Assembly (NCBI GenBank): GCA_934725355.1
Contig: CAKVAO010000004.1
Span: 23,725 to 87,724, forward strand
Length of the DNA stretch: 64,000 nt
From: an uncultured Candidatus Saccharibacteria bacterium
GTDB lineage: Bacteria > Patescibacteriota > Saccharimonadia > Saccharimonadales > Saccharimonadaceae
Reading direction: 5' to 3'
The position numbers and the translations under genes were made by a program. Shown piece by piece: positions 35,325 to 43,222 of the stretch (position 1 is the stretch's first letter; each line of letters opens with the position of its first letter). A model generated the notes under the pieces. That model saw only the letters and a program-made list of their open reading frames with translations, was not told the origin of the DNA and made no database searches.

Positions 35325-36365
35325 TTAGGCATTAGTCAACGTATAGGTTGACTTGTCGATACGCTTGAATTGCGGTCGCGATAGATTTAGTAGAACGGTA
35401 GCTTCACGTACTTGGCGCACCTTCAATACAGCTCGCACAATATCTTCACGGTTCATCGGCCCGTTCTCGCGCAAGATGTCACTGATCACATCAGTGATGC
35501 TGCCACGCTTATAGCCGCGCTCAGCTAGAGCATAGATACCGCGACCAACCAGGACAAAACGGTTATCTTTGATTAGTTCATTGTGAATAGCCTGCTTAGT
35601 CACATTGTTTCGCTTGAAGTTTTCTGCTTTAACGGCATCAGCAATGTCGTTAAAGTGCATTGGCTTATCATGTTGTTTCAGTACAACATAGATCTTGTCG
35701 CGAATATTCCGTGGATTCACCAGCGGCCACTTGACCAGTCCCCACATTCCATTTAAAGTAGCGATGTTTTTGCTGATACTAGCAATAGCAGCTACTTCCA
35801 TCGGGTGCTCATAGTCACCATCGACAAGTTTATATAATTCATCAATTGTAACAGGTTGACCATGCTTGCGAAGTGTTGCAACAATAGCGTCGGCGGCCTT
35901 CTTAATATCGCGTTCATCCTTGTCGGACGATAGGATTACTGCTGCGTAATACTTATCGTTTTCAGTGGTAATTACCATCTTGCTGCTTAGCTCGGCTAGT
36001 AAAGTAACTACTGCTCGACTTTTGACGCTGTGATCGCCCATCAGGCGATCCGCTAGATCATCAATGCGCGCACCACGACCCATCTCATGCAAAGTCTTAA
36101 CCAAGTCGCGTTCTGCACTGATATAGTCGGGGTTCTTGTTGTCATCCAGTGATATTTTGATGCGCAGCAAAGTAGCCTTTTCAATCTGACGCACACGTTC
36201 ACGGGTAATAGAGAGACTCTCACCCACCTGTTCCAGCGTCTCTTTCTGACCGCTAATGCCAAAACGGCGATCAATAACCTCTGCTTCGCGTGGCCGCTCA
36301 ATACCCGACAGGATTCCCTTTACTGCGCTACTTAGTTCCTCCTTTAATTCGGGCACATTAGCCAT
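35325..36365 (-). CDS. Regulator with sigma-70 region 4 HTH and HARE-HTH domains (346 aa)
   Basis: Residues about 38-70 (ETLEQVGESLSITRERVRQIEKATL) match sigma factor region 4, which binds -35 DNA; regions 2 and 3 are absent. Downstream are winged-helix segments of HARE-HTH type, as in RNA polymerase delta (about 155-220 and 225-290), including GRGIYALAERGY. Such proteins may modulate RNA polymerase. The start has GGAGAG upstream. It is monocistronic, between the VirD4-like gene and an unknown gene. The call is by motif only; the target promoters are unknown. Confidence 0.8.
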   Translation of the reverse strand: MANVPELKEELSSAVKGILSGIERPREAEVIDRRFGISGQKETLEQVGESLSITRERVRQIEKATLLRIKISLDDNKNPDYISAERDLVKTLHEMGRGARIDDLADRLMGDHSVKSRAVVTLLAELSSKMVITTENDKYYAAVILSSDKDERDIKKAADAIVATLRKHGQPVTIDELYKLVDGDYEHPMEVAAIASISKNIATLNGMWGLVKWPLVNPRNIRDKIYVVLKQHDKPMHFNDIADAVKAENFKRNNVTKQAIHNELIKDNRFVLVGRGIYALAERGYKRGSITDVISDILRENGPMNREDIVRAVLKVRQVREATVLLNLSRPQFKRIDKSTYTLTNA

Positions 36366-36538
36366 CTGTCTCTCCTGCCTTTCTTCACCTTAATTTGACA
36401 TAGTAATAAATTTTTCAACTGACATAGATTATACGACATAGTGGATTTTAATTCAAGATTAATGTATTAACGTTTATGTTTAGCCAGCTACATGTTATTA
36501 TTAGCTATACTACAATATCTATACAGCAATTAGTAAAG

Positions 36539-37501
36539 CTAACCGACAAATTGATATAGACGAAAATATCCAGTAATCGCATCCAAAAAGCCTGCTGAGT
36601 CGGCTTTACGATTACAGTAAATCCGTTTTTTATCAGATAGCGGCACGAGCTTAAACCGCTCGCCGTGGACGCGAAACGGCGACGTAGTGGGCAGTTCGTC
36701 GCTGACTACCAAACTATAAATTTCACCATCCTCTGCCTCAAAGCTATGTGAAGATGTACGCTCGTCAACCGCATCGTGGCGCAGCCAGCGAATCTCACCA
36801 AAGTCTACATTCTCCCAATTAGGCAGTACTGAATGTTCATAGAATTGTTCTAGAAACAGCTTGCCCGGACGAGCAGTGATAGTCGCACTATCATCATCTG
36901 CACTAAAATAGTTACCTTGATCACTAGACGAATCTGCAGTTTGTTTAATATCAATAGCAGTGATACGGACCGCTGACTTGGTCGGTTGTGTATATTGTGA
37001 CATAGACGCAATCAAATGGTCATACGCCGCCTGCGCATCATTAGACATAAGGCTAATATATTTATCGTAGAATGGCGCCAAACGTTCGATAACGCGCAAG
37101 GCAACGTACATATCGCCATCAGCTAACTGCCCACTATTTATAGTTTGATCAATTAGAATAATCGCGCGCTCTATACGGATTAGACGACCCTTAGTTATTG
37201 GCCCATACATAACAGCTAGCTGGCAATTAATTACAAACGGAGTGATATCTTCAGGTGAATCACCACGATCGCCCTGCTCGCTTAAATGCAAAATCGGCTG
37301 AGCAACGGCAGCCATTAGTTGCGACAAAACGCCAGATGAGCCGTCCTGGCGCAGTTCAAACAAGGCCTCCGCATTGTTACAATGCGCGTCACGTTCAACC
37401 ATACCCCTTATTACAATGCTCAAAGCATCCGGAAAAATCTCTAGCTCGGGGTATGTTGGATAATTCGTTCTCTCATCGTCGGGTCGCATTGACTGGTCCA
37501 T
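36539..37501 (-). CDS. Unknown cytosolic protein (320 aa)
   Basis: I do not recognise this protein. The N-terminal two thirds are helical and the last ~100 residues look beta-rich. It has no TM segment or signal peptide. TATAAT lies 7 nt before the ATG, so it is probably leaderless. It follows rsmD on the same strand beyond a terminator and stands alone. No function can be proposed. Confidence 0.65.
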   Translation of the reverse strand: MDQSMRPDDERTNYPTYPELEIFPDALSIVIRGMVERDAHCNNAEALFELRQDGSSGVLSQLMAAVAQPILHLSEQGDRGDSPEDITPFVINCQLAVMYGPITKGRLIRIERAIILIDQTINSGQLADGDMYVALRVIERLAPFYDKYISLMSNDAQAAYDHLIASMSQYTQPTKSAVRITAIDIKQTADSSSDQGNYFSADDDSATITARPGKLFLEQFYEHSVLPNWENVDFGEIRWLRHDAVDERTSSHSFEAEDGEIYSLVVSDELPTTSPFRVHGERFKLVPLSDKKRIYCNRKADSAGFLDAITGYFRLYQFVG

Positions 37502-37528
37502 ATCTGCAATTATATCACCTAAAACTAA

Positions 37529-37547
37529 AGACCCCGTGGCGGGGTCT
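37529..37547 (-). terminator. Intrinsic terminator of rsmD
   Basis: A perfect 8-bp stem (AGACCCCG / CGGGGTCT) with a 3-nt loop, followed on the minus strand by TTTAGTTTTAG. Confidence 0.85.
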
Positions 37548-37552
37548 AAAAT

Positions 37553-38110
37553 TCATAAGACTTTACGCAAGACAGCCAGTGAGGCTTCTCCGTAACAATG
37601 TTTGTCCACCACAACAACTCCTTGATTTGGGTACCTCACAGACAGTCTTGCTTGATTAGATAATATCATAAGCCCATTAATTTTTAAATACCCCAGCAAG
37701 CGAAAAACTGTGGAAAACTGCGGATTTTGGTATGGTGGGTCACAGAATATGATGTCGAACTGCTCGTTGGGCGGGGTTGTTTCAATCCAATTGCTAACAC
37801 TAGTGCGAATTAGCTTAGCCTTGTCACCAACACCCAAGGTCTCGATATTGCTAGCAATGAGCTTCTGAGCTGTTTTATCGCGCTCGATGAACGTAGCACT
37901 AGCCGCACCACGGCTAAGCGCTTCTAGCCCCACTGCACCTGTACCAGCAAAGGCATCCAGAACATTGGCGCCGCCTAAAATTCCCATTGAAGTCAGCTTA
38001 TTAAACATGCCGCTACGCACCCGATCGCCCATAGGATGTGTAGATTTATTCACGCTAGCGTCGATAAAGCGTCCACCATATATACCAGATATAATACGCA
38101 GTCTAGCCAT
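37553..38110 (-). CDS. rsmD: 16S rRNA (guanine-N2)-methyltransferase, RsmD family
   Basis: RsmD methylates G966 of 16S rRNA. The protein begins MARLRIISGIYGGR, has PMGDRVRSGMFNKL, SAM motif VLDAFAGTGAVGLEALSRG and catalytic DPPY. I chose the ATG at 38110, right after the stop of the upstream gene (38112) with GAGG about 8 nt before, since the family starts at this point; the longer frame would add seven residues. At 185 aa it is of normal size. A terminator follows. Confidence 0.92.
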   Translation of the reverse strand: MARLRIISGIYGGRFIDASVNKSTHPMGDRVRSGMFNKLTSMGILGGANVLDAFAGTGAVGLEALSRGAASATFIERDKTAQKLIASNIETLGVGDKAKLIRTSVSNWIETTPPNEQFDIIFCDPPYQNPQFSTVFRLLGYLKINGLMILSNQARLSVRYPNQGVVVVDKHCYGEASLAVLRKVL

Positions 38111-38111
38111 T

Positions 38112-38933
38112 CTAGTCCTCGTTAACGCCATGCGTTGCTTTTACTGCGCAATAATACCACGCCAGTAGCACAGTATGGATAATAATAGGCATTAGAAAGT
38201 TCTTGGTCTCGCGTGCAAGATGTTCGTTCCAGCCGTGTTCTAGAAAATAGCTGTACATGTGACGCTCGTACACACGATTTACAACGTCTCGGTACATGTT
38301 AGCTATTCCGCCCCACTCCATAACTTGCTTGCGATCAGCAGTCGTTAGACGCACCTCGCTAAACAACTGCGGCGCCGACACAAAGGCAACACCTAGCTCG
38401 TATAAACCGTGTGAAGTCATCAGACCGTTAGGCTTCCAATATTCCCAATTATTCATAAATTTATCCCGAATGGTATCGCCCGGCATAATAAACTTTTTCC
38501 AGATATTATCCTGCCCACCAGCATCACCACGAATTTCAGCTAAGCGCTCTTCGTAAGGATAATGGTGTGCCGGTGTTAAACCATCGGTAATAGCATGAGC
38601 CAACCAAGCTGCCTCGAAGCTAGCCCGTTCGCGGTTGCCATCACGTAGAGCCTTAATTAGATTAGCCTCGTTGCCGCGGATTAGCTCAATTAGATGGTTG
38701 TCATTAGGGTAATCTGGTCGAATGAAATGGCGCGGCTCGTCATGAGCGGGAGACTTGCGCTTAATGCCGTCCGGTCCATTCAAGCCTTCGAATCGCAGAA
38801 TCTCGCCCGAACGCGGAAACCATGCACCATCCTTTAGATATTGCTGTAATTTGTGTCTTGCTACACGATCGATTTTTTGGTGTGTACCGATAATTCGGCC
38901 ACTGCCGTGCGTCATAATTGTTCCACTATACAT
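38112..38933 (-). CDS. Unknown His-rich protein with phospholipase C/S1-P1-like motif (273 aa)
   Basis: The protein contains AWLAHAITDGLTPAHHYPYEE (about residues 109-129), which resembles the metal-binding His/Asp pattern of zinc-dependent phospholipase C and S1/P1 nucleases; other His residues are scattered through the sequence. A hydrophobic segment lies near the C-terminus. Function is only suggested. TATAGT lies 9 nt before an internal ATG at 38915 (MTHGSGR), so the true start may be there rather than at 38933. It is followed at once by rsmD. Confidence 0.6.
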   Translation of the reverse strand: MYSGTIMTHGSGRIIGTHQKIDRVARHKLQQYLKDGAWFPRSGEILRFEGLNGPDGIKRKSPAHDEPRHFIRPDYPNDNHLIELIRGNEANLIKALRDGNRERASFEAAWLAHAITDGLTPAHHYPYEERLAEIRGDAGGQDNIWKKFIMPGDTIRDKFMNNWEYWKPNGLMTSHGLYELGVAFVSAPQLFSEVRLTTADRKQVMEWGGIANMYRDVVNRVYERHMYSYFLEHGWNEHLARETKNFLMPIIIHTVLLAWYYCAVKATHGVNED

Positions 38934-38934
38934 A

Positions 38935-40983
38935 CTAATTTAAAGTTGTAATCTTTTGATACTTATTGATTATATGGTTTAGCTGGCTGTATTTTACCAG
39001 ATAATTCGGATCAAGGGAAATCTGTCGCGCTGTACGGTCGGCTTCGAGAGCAGCCAAGTGAATCATCGGCGTGTCAGCCAGATTGGCAATCTGCAAATTT
39101 AAATCACCATGCTGCATGGTGCCATATATTTCGCCTGCGCCACGTGTCTCTAGGTCAACCTGCGCCAGATGAAAACCATCAGTGCTACGCTCGACCTCAC
39201 GCAGACGCTTGCTAGGCTGCTTTGTATCACTCTGCATCAAAAAGCAGTATGACTGAAATTCGCCACGTCCAACACGCCCGCGTAGCTGGTGTAGCTGAGC
39301 CAGCCCGAACTGATCAGCATTCTCTATTACCATGACCGTAGAATTCGGCACATCCACACCAACTTCAATAACCGTAGTAGAGACTAGAATATCTAAATCA
39401 TGGGCCTCGAACTGACGCATGACCTTTTCTTTGCTCTCTGCTGACATCTTGCCGTGCAGAATACCCACTTTTGCACCGGGGTAAGACTTAACGACGTCTT
39501 TATATAGCTCCTCAGCGCTAACCTGTTCCGACTTGGCTGACTCGGCGATCAACCGCGTAACATAATAGACCTGCCTGCCAGAAGCTAGTTCCTCTTTTAT
39601 TTTTGCCACCATCTGTTTGCGCTCGTTCGGTAGAATAATTTTAGTTACGATGACTTGACGGCCCTTGGGCAATTGATCGAGTGTAGACACATCTAGATCA
39701 CCAAAAACAGTTAGCTGCAACGAGCGCGGAATCGGTGTAGCAGTCATAGCTAACAGATGAGGCAAGTGGCGCTCATCGGTCTTCGCGAGTAAGTCTTGGC
39801 GTTGTTTGACACCAAAGCGGTGCTGCTCGTCAATCACGACAAAACCGAGCTTATGAAACTTAACAGTCGGCTGAAACAGCGCGTGAGTACCGATGATAAT
39901 ATCGACACTGCCATTATTAATTTGTTGCAGCAATGTTTCGCGCGCTTTACCCTTAACCGACCCAGTTAGCAGTGCAATCTTTAGACCAAACGGCGCCAGT
40001 AGTTTATCGAAAGTTTCAGCATGCTGCTTAGCTAAAACCTCTGTCGGCACCATCACGGCAGTTTGATAACCGTCGATATAGGCTTGATAGGCCGCCACTG
40101 CAGCTACTACTGTTTTTCCAGAGCCAACATCACCCTGTAGCAGGCGATTCATTGGCGTCGGCTTTTCAAAATCCCGCAAAATCTCCCAAATAGACCGTCG
40201 TTGAACATCCGTTAGCTTGAACGGTAGCCGACTAACAAATTCTTTTATTCTCACCTGGTTAAACGGCATTTGGTAGCCAGCTAATTTCTGATTATCATTG
40301 CGATTGAGTCTGGCTGCTAGAATTAGCGAAAATAGCTCTTCAAAACTGAGCCGACGCTTAGCCTGTTCTAGCTGAGCACGAGACTCTGGAAAGTGCATAG
40401 CTAGCATAGCATCAGCACGACTAATAAATTTGTTACGTTTTACAATGTCATCAGGCAAGGTCTCAGGCAGCATAGTAATTAGCGGCCGCACGCCCGCCAT
40501 CACCTTCTTAGTTAGTGATGGCTTAAGGCCATTTCTAACTGGATACACCGGAATAATTTTATCGCTAGCAGTCGGCAAATTATTGGCAGCCTCACAAGAA
40601 GGGCTAGTTAATTGATAGCGCCCTCGCTTCAGTCCAAAATCACCTGTAAAGTAAAAATTTCCACCTTTCTGCAGCTGACGCTGACGATAGCTCTGATTAA
40701 ACCACACAGCCTGAACTTTGTCGCCAGCATCATCGACCAAAACAGCATTAGTAACCTGCATATTACGGCGAATATAGTTTGTCTTAACCGATTCGACATG
40801 CGCACGAATAGTCACCTTACCCGGCACCATATCAGCAATACGCTCAGCCGAAGAATAGTCATCATAGGTACGCGGCAAAAAGTCGATCAAATCACGTACA
40901 GTTTCTATACCAGCAGCATGGAATCGTTCAGCAGTCTTTGGTCCAACACCTTTTACACATTCGATAGAAGTCCCTAGATTCAC
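38935..40983 (-). CDS. recG: ATP-dependent DNA helicase RecG
   Basis: RecG remodels stalled replication forks and Holliday junctions. The 682-aa protein has the N-terminal wedge/OB domain (about 1-150, starting TSIECVKGVGPKTAERF), then helicase motifs: LLQGDVGSGKTVVA (I), DEQHRFGVKQR (II), MTATPIPRSL (III), and the C-terminal QLRGRVGRG and RFEIQ-like region. It starts with GTG, supported by AAAGGA. It overlaps the preceding membrane protein gene by 4 nt, so they are cotranscribed with tyrS upstream. Confidence 0.95.
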   Translation of the reverse strand: MNLGTSIECVKGVGPKTAERFHAAGIETVRDLIDFLPRTYDDYSSAERIADMVPGKVTIRAHVESVKTNYIRRNMQVTNAVLVDDAGDKVQAVWFNQSYRQRQLQKGGNFYFTGDFGLKRGRYQLTSPSCEAANNLPTASDKIIPVYPVRNGLKPSLTKKVMAGVRPLITMLPETLPDDIVKRNKFISRADAMLAMHFPESRAQLEQAKRRLSFEELFSLILAARLNRNDNQKLAGYQMPFNQVRIKEFVSRLPFKLTDVQRRSIWEILRDFEKPTPMNRLLQGDVGSGKTVVAAVAAYQAYIDGYQTAVMVPTEVLAKQHAETFDKLLAPFGLKIALLTGSVKGKARETLLQQINNGSVDIIIGTHALFQPTVKFHKLGFVVIDEQHRFGVKQRQDLLAKTDERHLPHLLAMTATPIPRSLQLTVFGDLDVSTLDQLPKGRQVIVTKIILPNERKQMVAKIKEELASGRQVYYVTRLIAESAKSEQVSAEELYKDVVKSYPGAKVGILHGKMSAESKEKVMRQFEAHDLDILVSTTVIEVGVDVPNSTVMVIENADQFGLAQLHQLRGRVGRGEFQSYCFLMQSDTKQPSKRLREVERSTDGFHLAQVDLETRGAGEIYGTMQHGDLNLQIANLADTPMIHLAALEADRTARQISLDPNYLVKYSQLNHIINKYQKITTLN

Positions 40984-41534
40984 GACTTATCCTTTACTGG
41001 TACGTTAGGCTGAATAACATGCGCCAAACTATAAAACGCTAAGTTAAGAATAAAGCCAGCTAAAGCAGCCAACAGATACGGCAACACTATCCGCGGCGTC
41101 ATTAATGACCATATCAGGAGTATAGCTACAGTCCAAGCCATCACAGTAAATAGCAATTTGCTCTGTATATTTGACCACCCAAAATTAAACTGCACCCTAG
41201 AAATAATTCGACGCATCAATTTGTCTGTGGCAGCCACCACGCCATAGATTAATACAACCGGCAGCACCCAAATAGCAACCTTAGTAATTGGATGAGCAAC
41301 ACCATATATCCAGCTAAATACTAGACTAGTCTTAGTCGGTGCTTCGTATGGTATACGATAGCTGGATTGATTCTGACTACTGATCATATTGCGGTTCAGA
41401 TTATCCCATTGACCAGTTGCGAATAGCATTAACATAAAGACAATGCAGATGAGCGCTGTAAATAGCATGATGTTCCCCGTGCCATCAATTAGGCGATAGG
41501 CGAAATGCTCGAATTTGCTATTTGACGAAGACAA
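40980..41534 (-). CDS. Membrane protein with about four TM helices (184 aa)
   Basis: Hydrophobic helices lie near residues 18-40, 75-98, 125-145 and 148-170. No domain is recognised. The best start seems to be a TTG at 41534, inside the end of tyrS, with AAGG-like sequence upstream; the next ATG is 19 residues in, already at the first TM helix. The gene overlaps both tyrS and recG, so it belongs to a tyrS-unknown-recG operon. The function is unknown. Confidence 0.6.
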   Translation of the reverse strand: MSSSNSKFEHFAYRLIDGTGNIMLFTALICIVFMLMLFATGQWDNLNRNMISSQNQSSYRIPYEAPTKTSLVFSWIYGVAHPITKVAIWVLPVVLIYGVVAATDKLMRRIISRVQFNFGWSNIQSKLLFTVMAWTVAILLIWSLMTPRIVLPYLLAALAGFILNLAFYSLAHVIQPNVPVKDKS

Positions 41535-42741
41535 ATTGATTCTTGCCTTTCTTGATTAGGCAAACTTTGTTAATGACACCGTCCTCGTGAGTCTTCTCGC
41601 CATCGATTGAAATGGCATTTTGCTGAATCAGGCGACGAGCCTCCCCGCGACTCTTTGCGATATTTGCTTGGATCAGAATGTCTGAGACTGTTTCGTCGGT
41701 TGATATTTCAACAGTTGGAATCTCATTTTCCAGATAGGTCTTTTCAGTATCAGATAAATCAGCAACCTTAGCACCACTAAACAACACGTCAGTTACCTTC
41801 TGTGCAGACAGCATGGCCTCGCGACCGTGGACGATGGCTGTAACTTCCTCAGCGAGACGCTTTTGCGCTATGCGTGCGCCGGGATTCTCAGCCTGCTGCT
41901 CTGCGATTGCCTCAATCTCGCTCTTATCTAGGAATGTATAAATCTTTAGATAATCAATCACACCAGCATCATCAACATTTAGCCAGAATTGATAGAACTG
42001 ATATATCGAAGTGTATTTTGGCTCAAGCCAGACTGCACCAGCCTCTGACTTGCCAAATTTCTTCCCAGTTGACTTATTAATGACTAATGGCATACCAAAC
42101 ACGTCAGCCCGAGCGCCCTCTAGTTGACGTATCAAGCGCATGCCACTAGAGCAGTTGCCAAACTGATCTACAGCGCAAAGCTGAATGGTAGCACCGTACT
42201 CGCGATATAGATGTAGGAAATCGTAGCCTTGAATTAGCGAATAGCTAAATTCGGCATAGTTAATACCCTTACCGCCTTCACCAATACGCTGTTTAACAAA
42301 GTCGCGGTCTAATAGCTGTGTCATACTGAACTGCCAACCGATGTTGCGCAAAAAATCAATGTAGTTTATATCCTTAAACCAGTCATAATTATTGACAATT
42401 TTGACATCGGCACCTCGGAAAATTCGCTCGAACTGACCACGAATACCAGCAACATTATGTTCAATAGTAGCTAGCTCCATCTTTGCGCGAGTTTCATCCT
42501 TGCCGTCTGGGTCGCCACCAGCCATACCAGTCGCACCGCCAGCTAAGATAATTCCCTTATGCCCCGCCTTGATGAACCGCAAGCATAGAATCATAGCCGC
42601 TAAATTACCAATGGTCATGCTATCGCGGCTAGGGTCGGCACCAAAGTAAAACGTTTTGCCTGGTGTGTCTAACTCAGTCAAATCCTCAATCGTGGTTTGT
42701 CCGACTAATCCACGCCACTTCAATTCTTCGCTCAGTTTCAT
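41518..42741 (-). CDS. tyrS: Tyrosyl-tRNA synthetase with altered HIGH motif
   Basis: The 407-aa class I synthetase has the usual core, KFGKSEAGA (the KMSKS loop), and a C-terminal S4-like RNA-binding domain (about 345-407). The HIGH region, normally DPTADSLHIGHL, reads DPSRDSMTIGNL here (residues 36-47; TIGN at 42604-42615). In the Bacillus enzyme Thr40 and His45 stabilise the transition state; the equivalents here are Ser and Thr. The rest of the protein looks functional, and no other TyrRS is seen. TAAAAT lies 6 nt before the ATG. Confidence 0.93.
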   Translation of the reverse strand: MKLSEELKWRGLVGQTTIEDLTELDTPGKTFYFGADPSRDSMTIGNLAAMILCLRFIKAGHKGIILAGGATGMAGGDPDGKDETRAKMELATIEHNVAGIRGQFERIFRGADVKIVNNYDWFKDINYIDFLRNIGWQFSMTQLLDRDFVKQRIGEGGKGINYAEFSYSLIQGYDFLHLYREYGATIQLCAVDQFGNCSSGMRLIRQLEGARADVFGMPLVINKSTGKKFGKSEAGAVWLEPKYTSIYQFYQFWLNVDDAGVIDYLKIYTFLDKSEIEAIAEQQAENPGARIAQKRLAEEVTAIVHGREAMLSAQKVTDVLFSGAKVADLSDTEKTYLENEIPTVEISTDETVSDILIQANIAKSRGEARRLIQQNAISIDGEKTHEDGVINKVCLIKKGKNQFVFVK

Positions 42742-42787
42742 AATATTATTTTAACACACACCACCCAGCACTACATATAAAGGAAAG

Positions 42788-42816
42788 ACCCCGCACTAGG
42801 TAAACTAATGCGGGGT
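42788..42816 (-). terminator. Intrinsic terminator of the 93-aa membrane protein gene
   Basis: ACCCCGCACTAG and CTAATGCGGGGT form a 12-bp stem with one mismatch and a 5-nt loop. On the minus strand it is followed by CTTTCC. It lies just after the stop at 42822. Confidence 0.75.
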
Positions 42817-42821
42817 TAGTA

Positions 42822-43103
42822 TCACCAATCCTGTTCAGTAGGACGAGTTGGTTGAAGGGTGCCTGTTGGCGCGTTATCGCTGAGACTACTGTATATGTCG
42901 ATATTATGCCCGTCGGACACGCAAGCGGCAAAGAAACCAGCAAACAGCGTAATTGCTGTTATCGTGCAAATGATCTTTACGACCAAAGGAACGCCCTTTT
43001 TAGAATCGCTCAGATGAGCCTGTGCAGCAACAGATCCATTAGTAAGACCGTCGTTGCTAATGTTCTTCTGGTCGAACGGTACCTGATTATCATTGGATCG
43101 CAT
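42822..43103 (-). CDS. Small single-TM protein (93 aa), operator-controlled
   Basis: A hydrophilic N-terminus is followed by one TM helix (about 41-62) and a short external tail with Thr/Pro. The function is unknown. The ATG lies inside a small hairpin (GGATC-atgc-GATCC) that could hide the start codon. The upstream region has a clear promoter and a palindrome at the transcription start (43148-43206), so the gene is probably repressed by a specific regulator. It shares its first residues (MRSN) with the surface protein at 2316-3146. Confidence 0.65.
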   Translation of the reverse strand: MRSNDNQVPFDQKNISNDGLTNGSVAAQAHLSDSKKGVPLVVKIICTITAITLFAGFFAACVSDGHNIDIYSSLSDNAPTGTLQPTRPTEQDW

Positions 43104-43147
43104 GATCCACTCTCTTTCTCTAGGATTGGATATAAAATTGCTTAAAT

Positions 43148-43174
43148 CATTGTAATAGAAAATGATTTACAATG
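43148..43174 (-). promoter_or_regulatory. Palindromic operator CATTGTAA-N11-TTACAATG
   Basis: A perfect 8-bp inverted repeat with an 11-nt centre begins four bases after the -10 box of the promoter at 43178-43206, spanning the transcription start. That position is typical for a repressor site. The regulator is not known. Confidence 0.65.
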
Positions 43175-43177
43175 GTA

Positions 43178-43206
43178 ATTGTACCATATTACAACCTTGA
43201 TGTCAA
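43178..43206 (-). promoter_or_regulatory. Strong sigma-70 promoter of the 93-aa gene
   Basis: On the minus strand TTGACA (43206-43201) and TACAAT (43183-43178) are separated by 17 nt. It directs transcription into the palindrome at 43148-43174 and the gene at 42822-43103. Confidence 0.8.
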
Positions 43207-43222
43207 TGACGGTTATTCTTAT

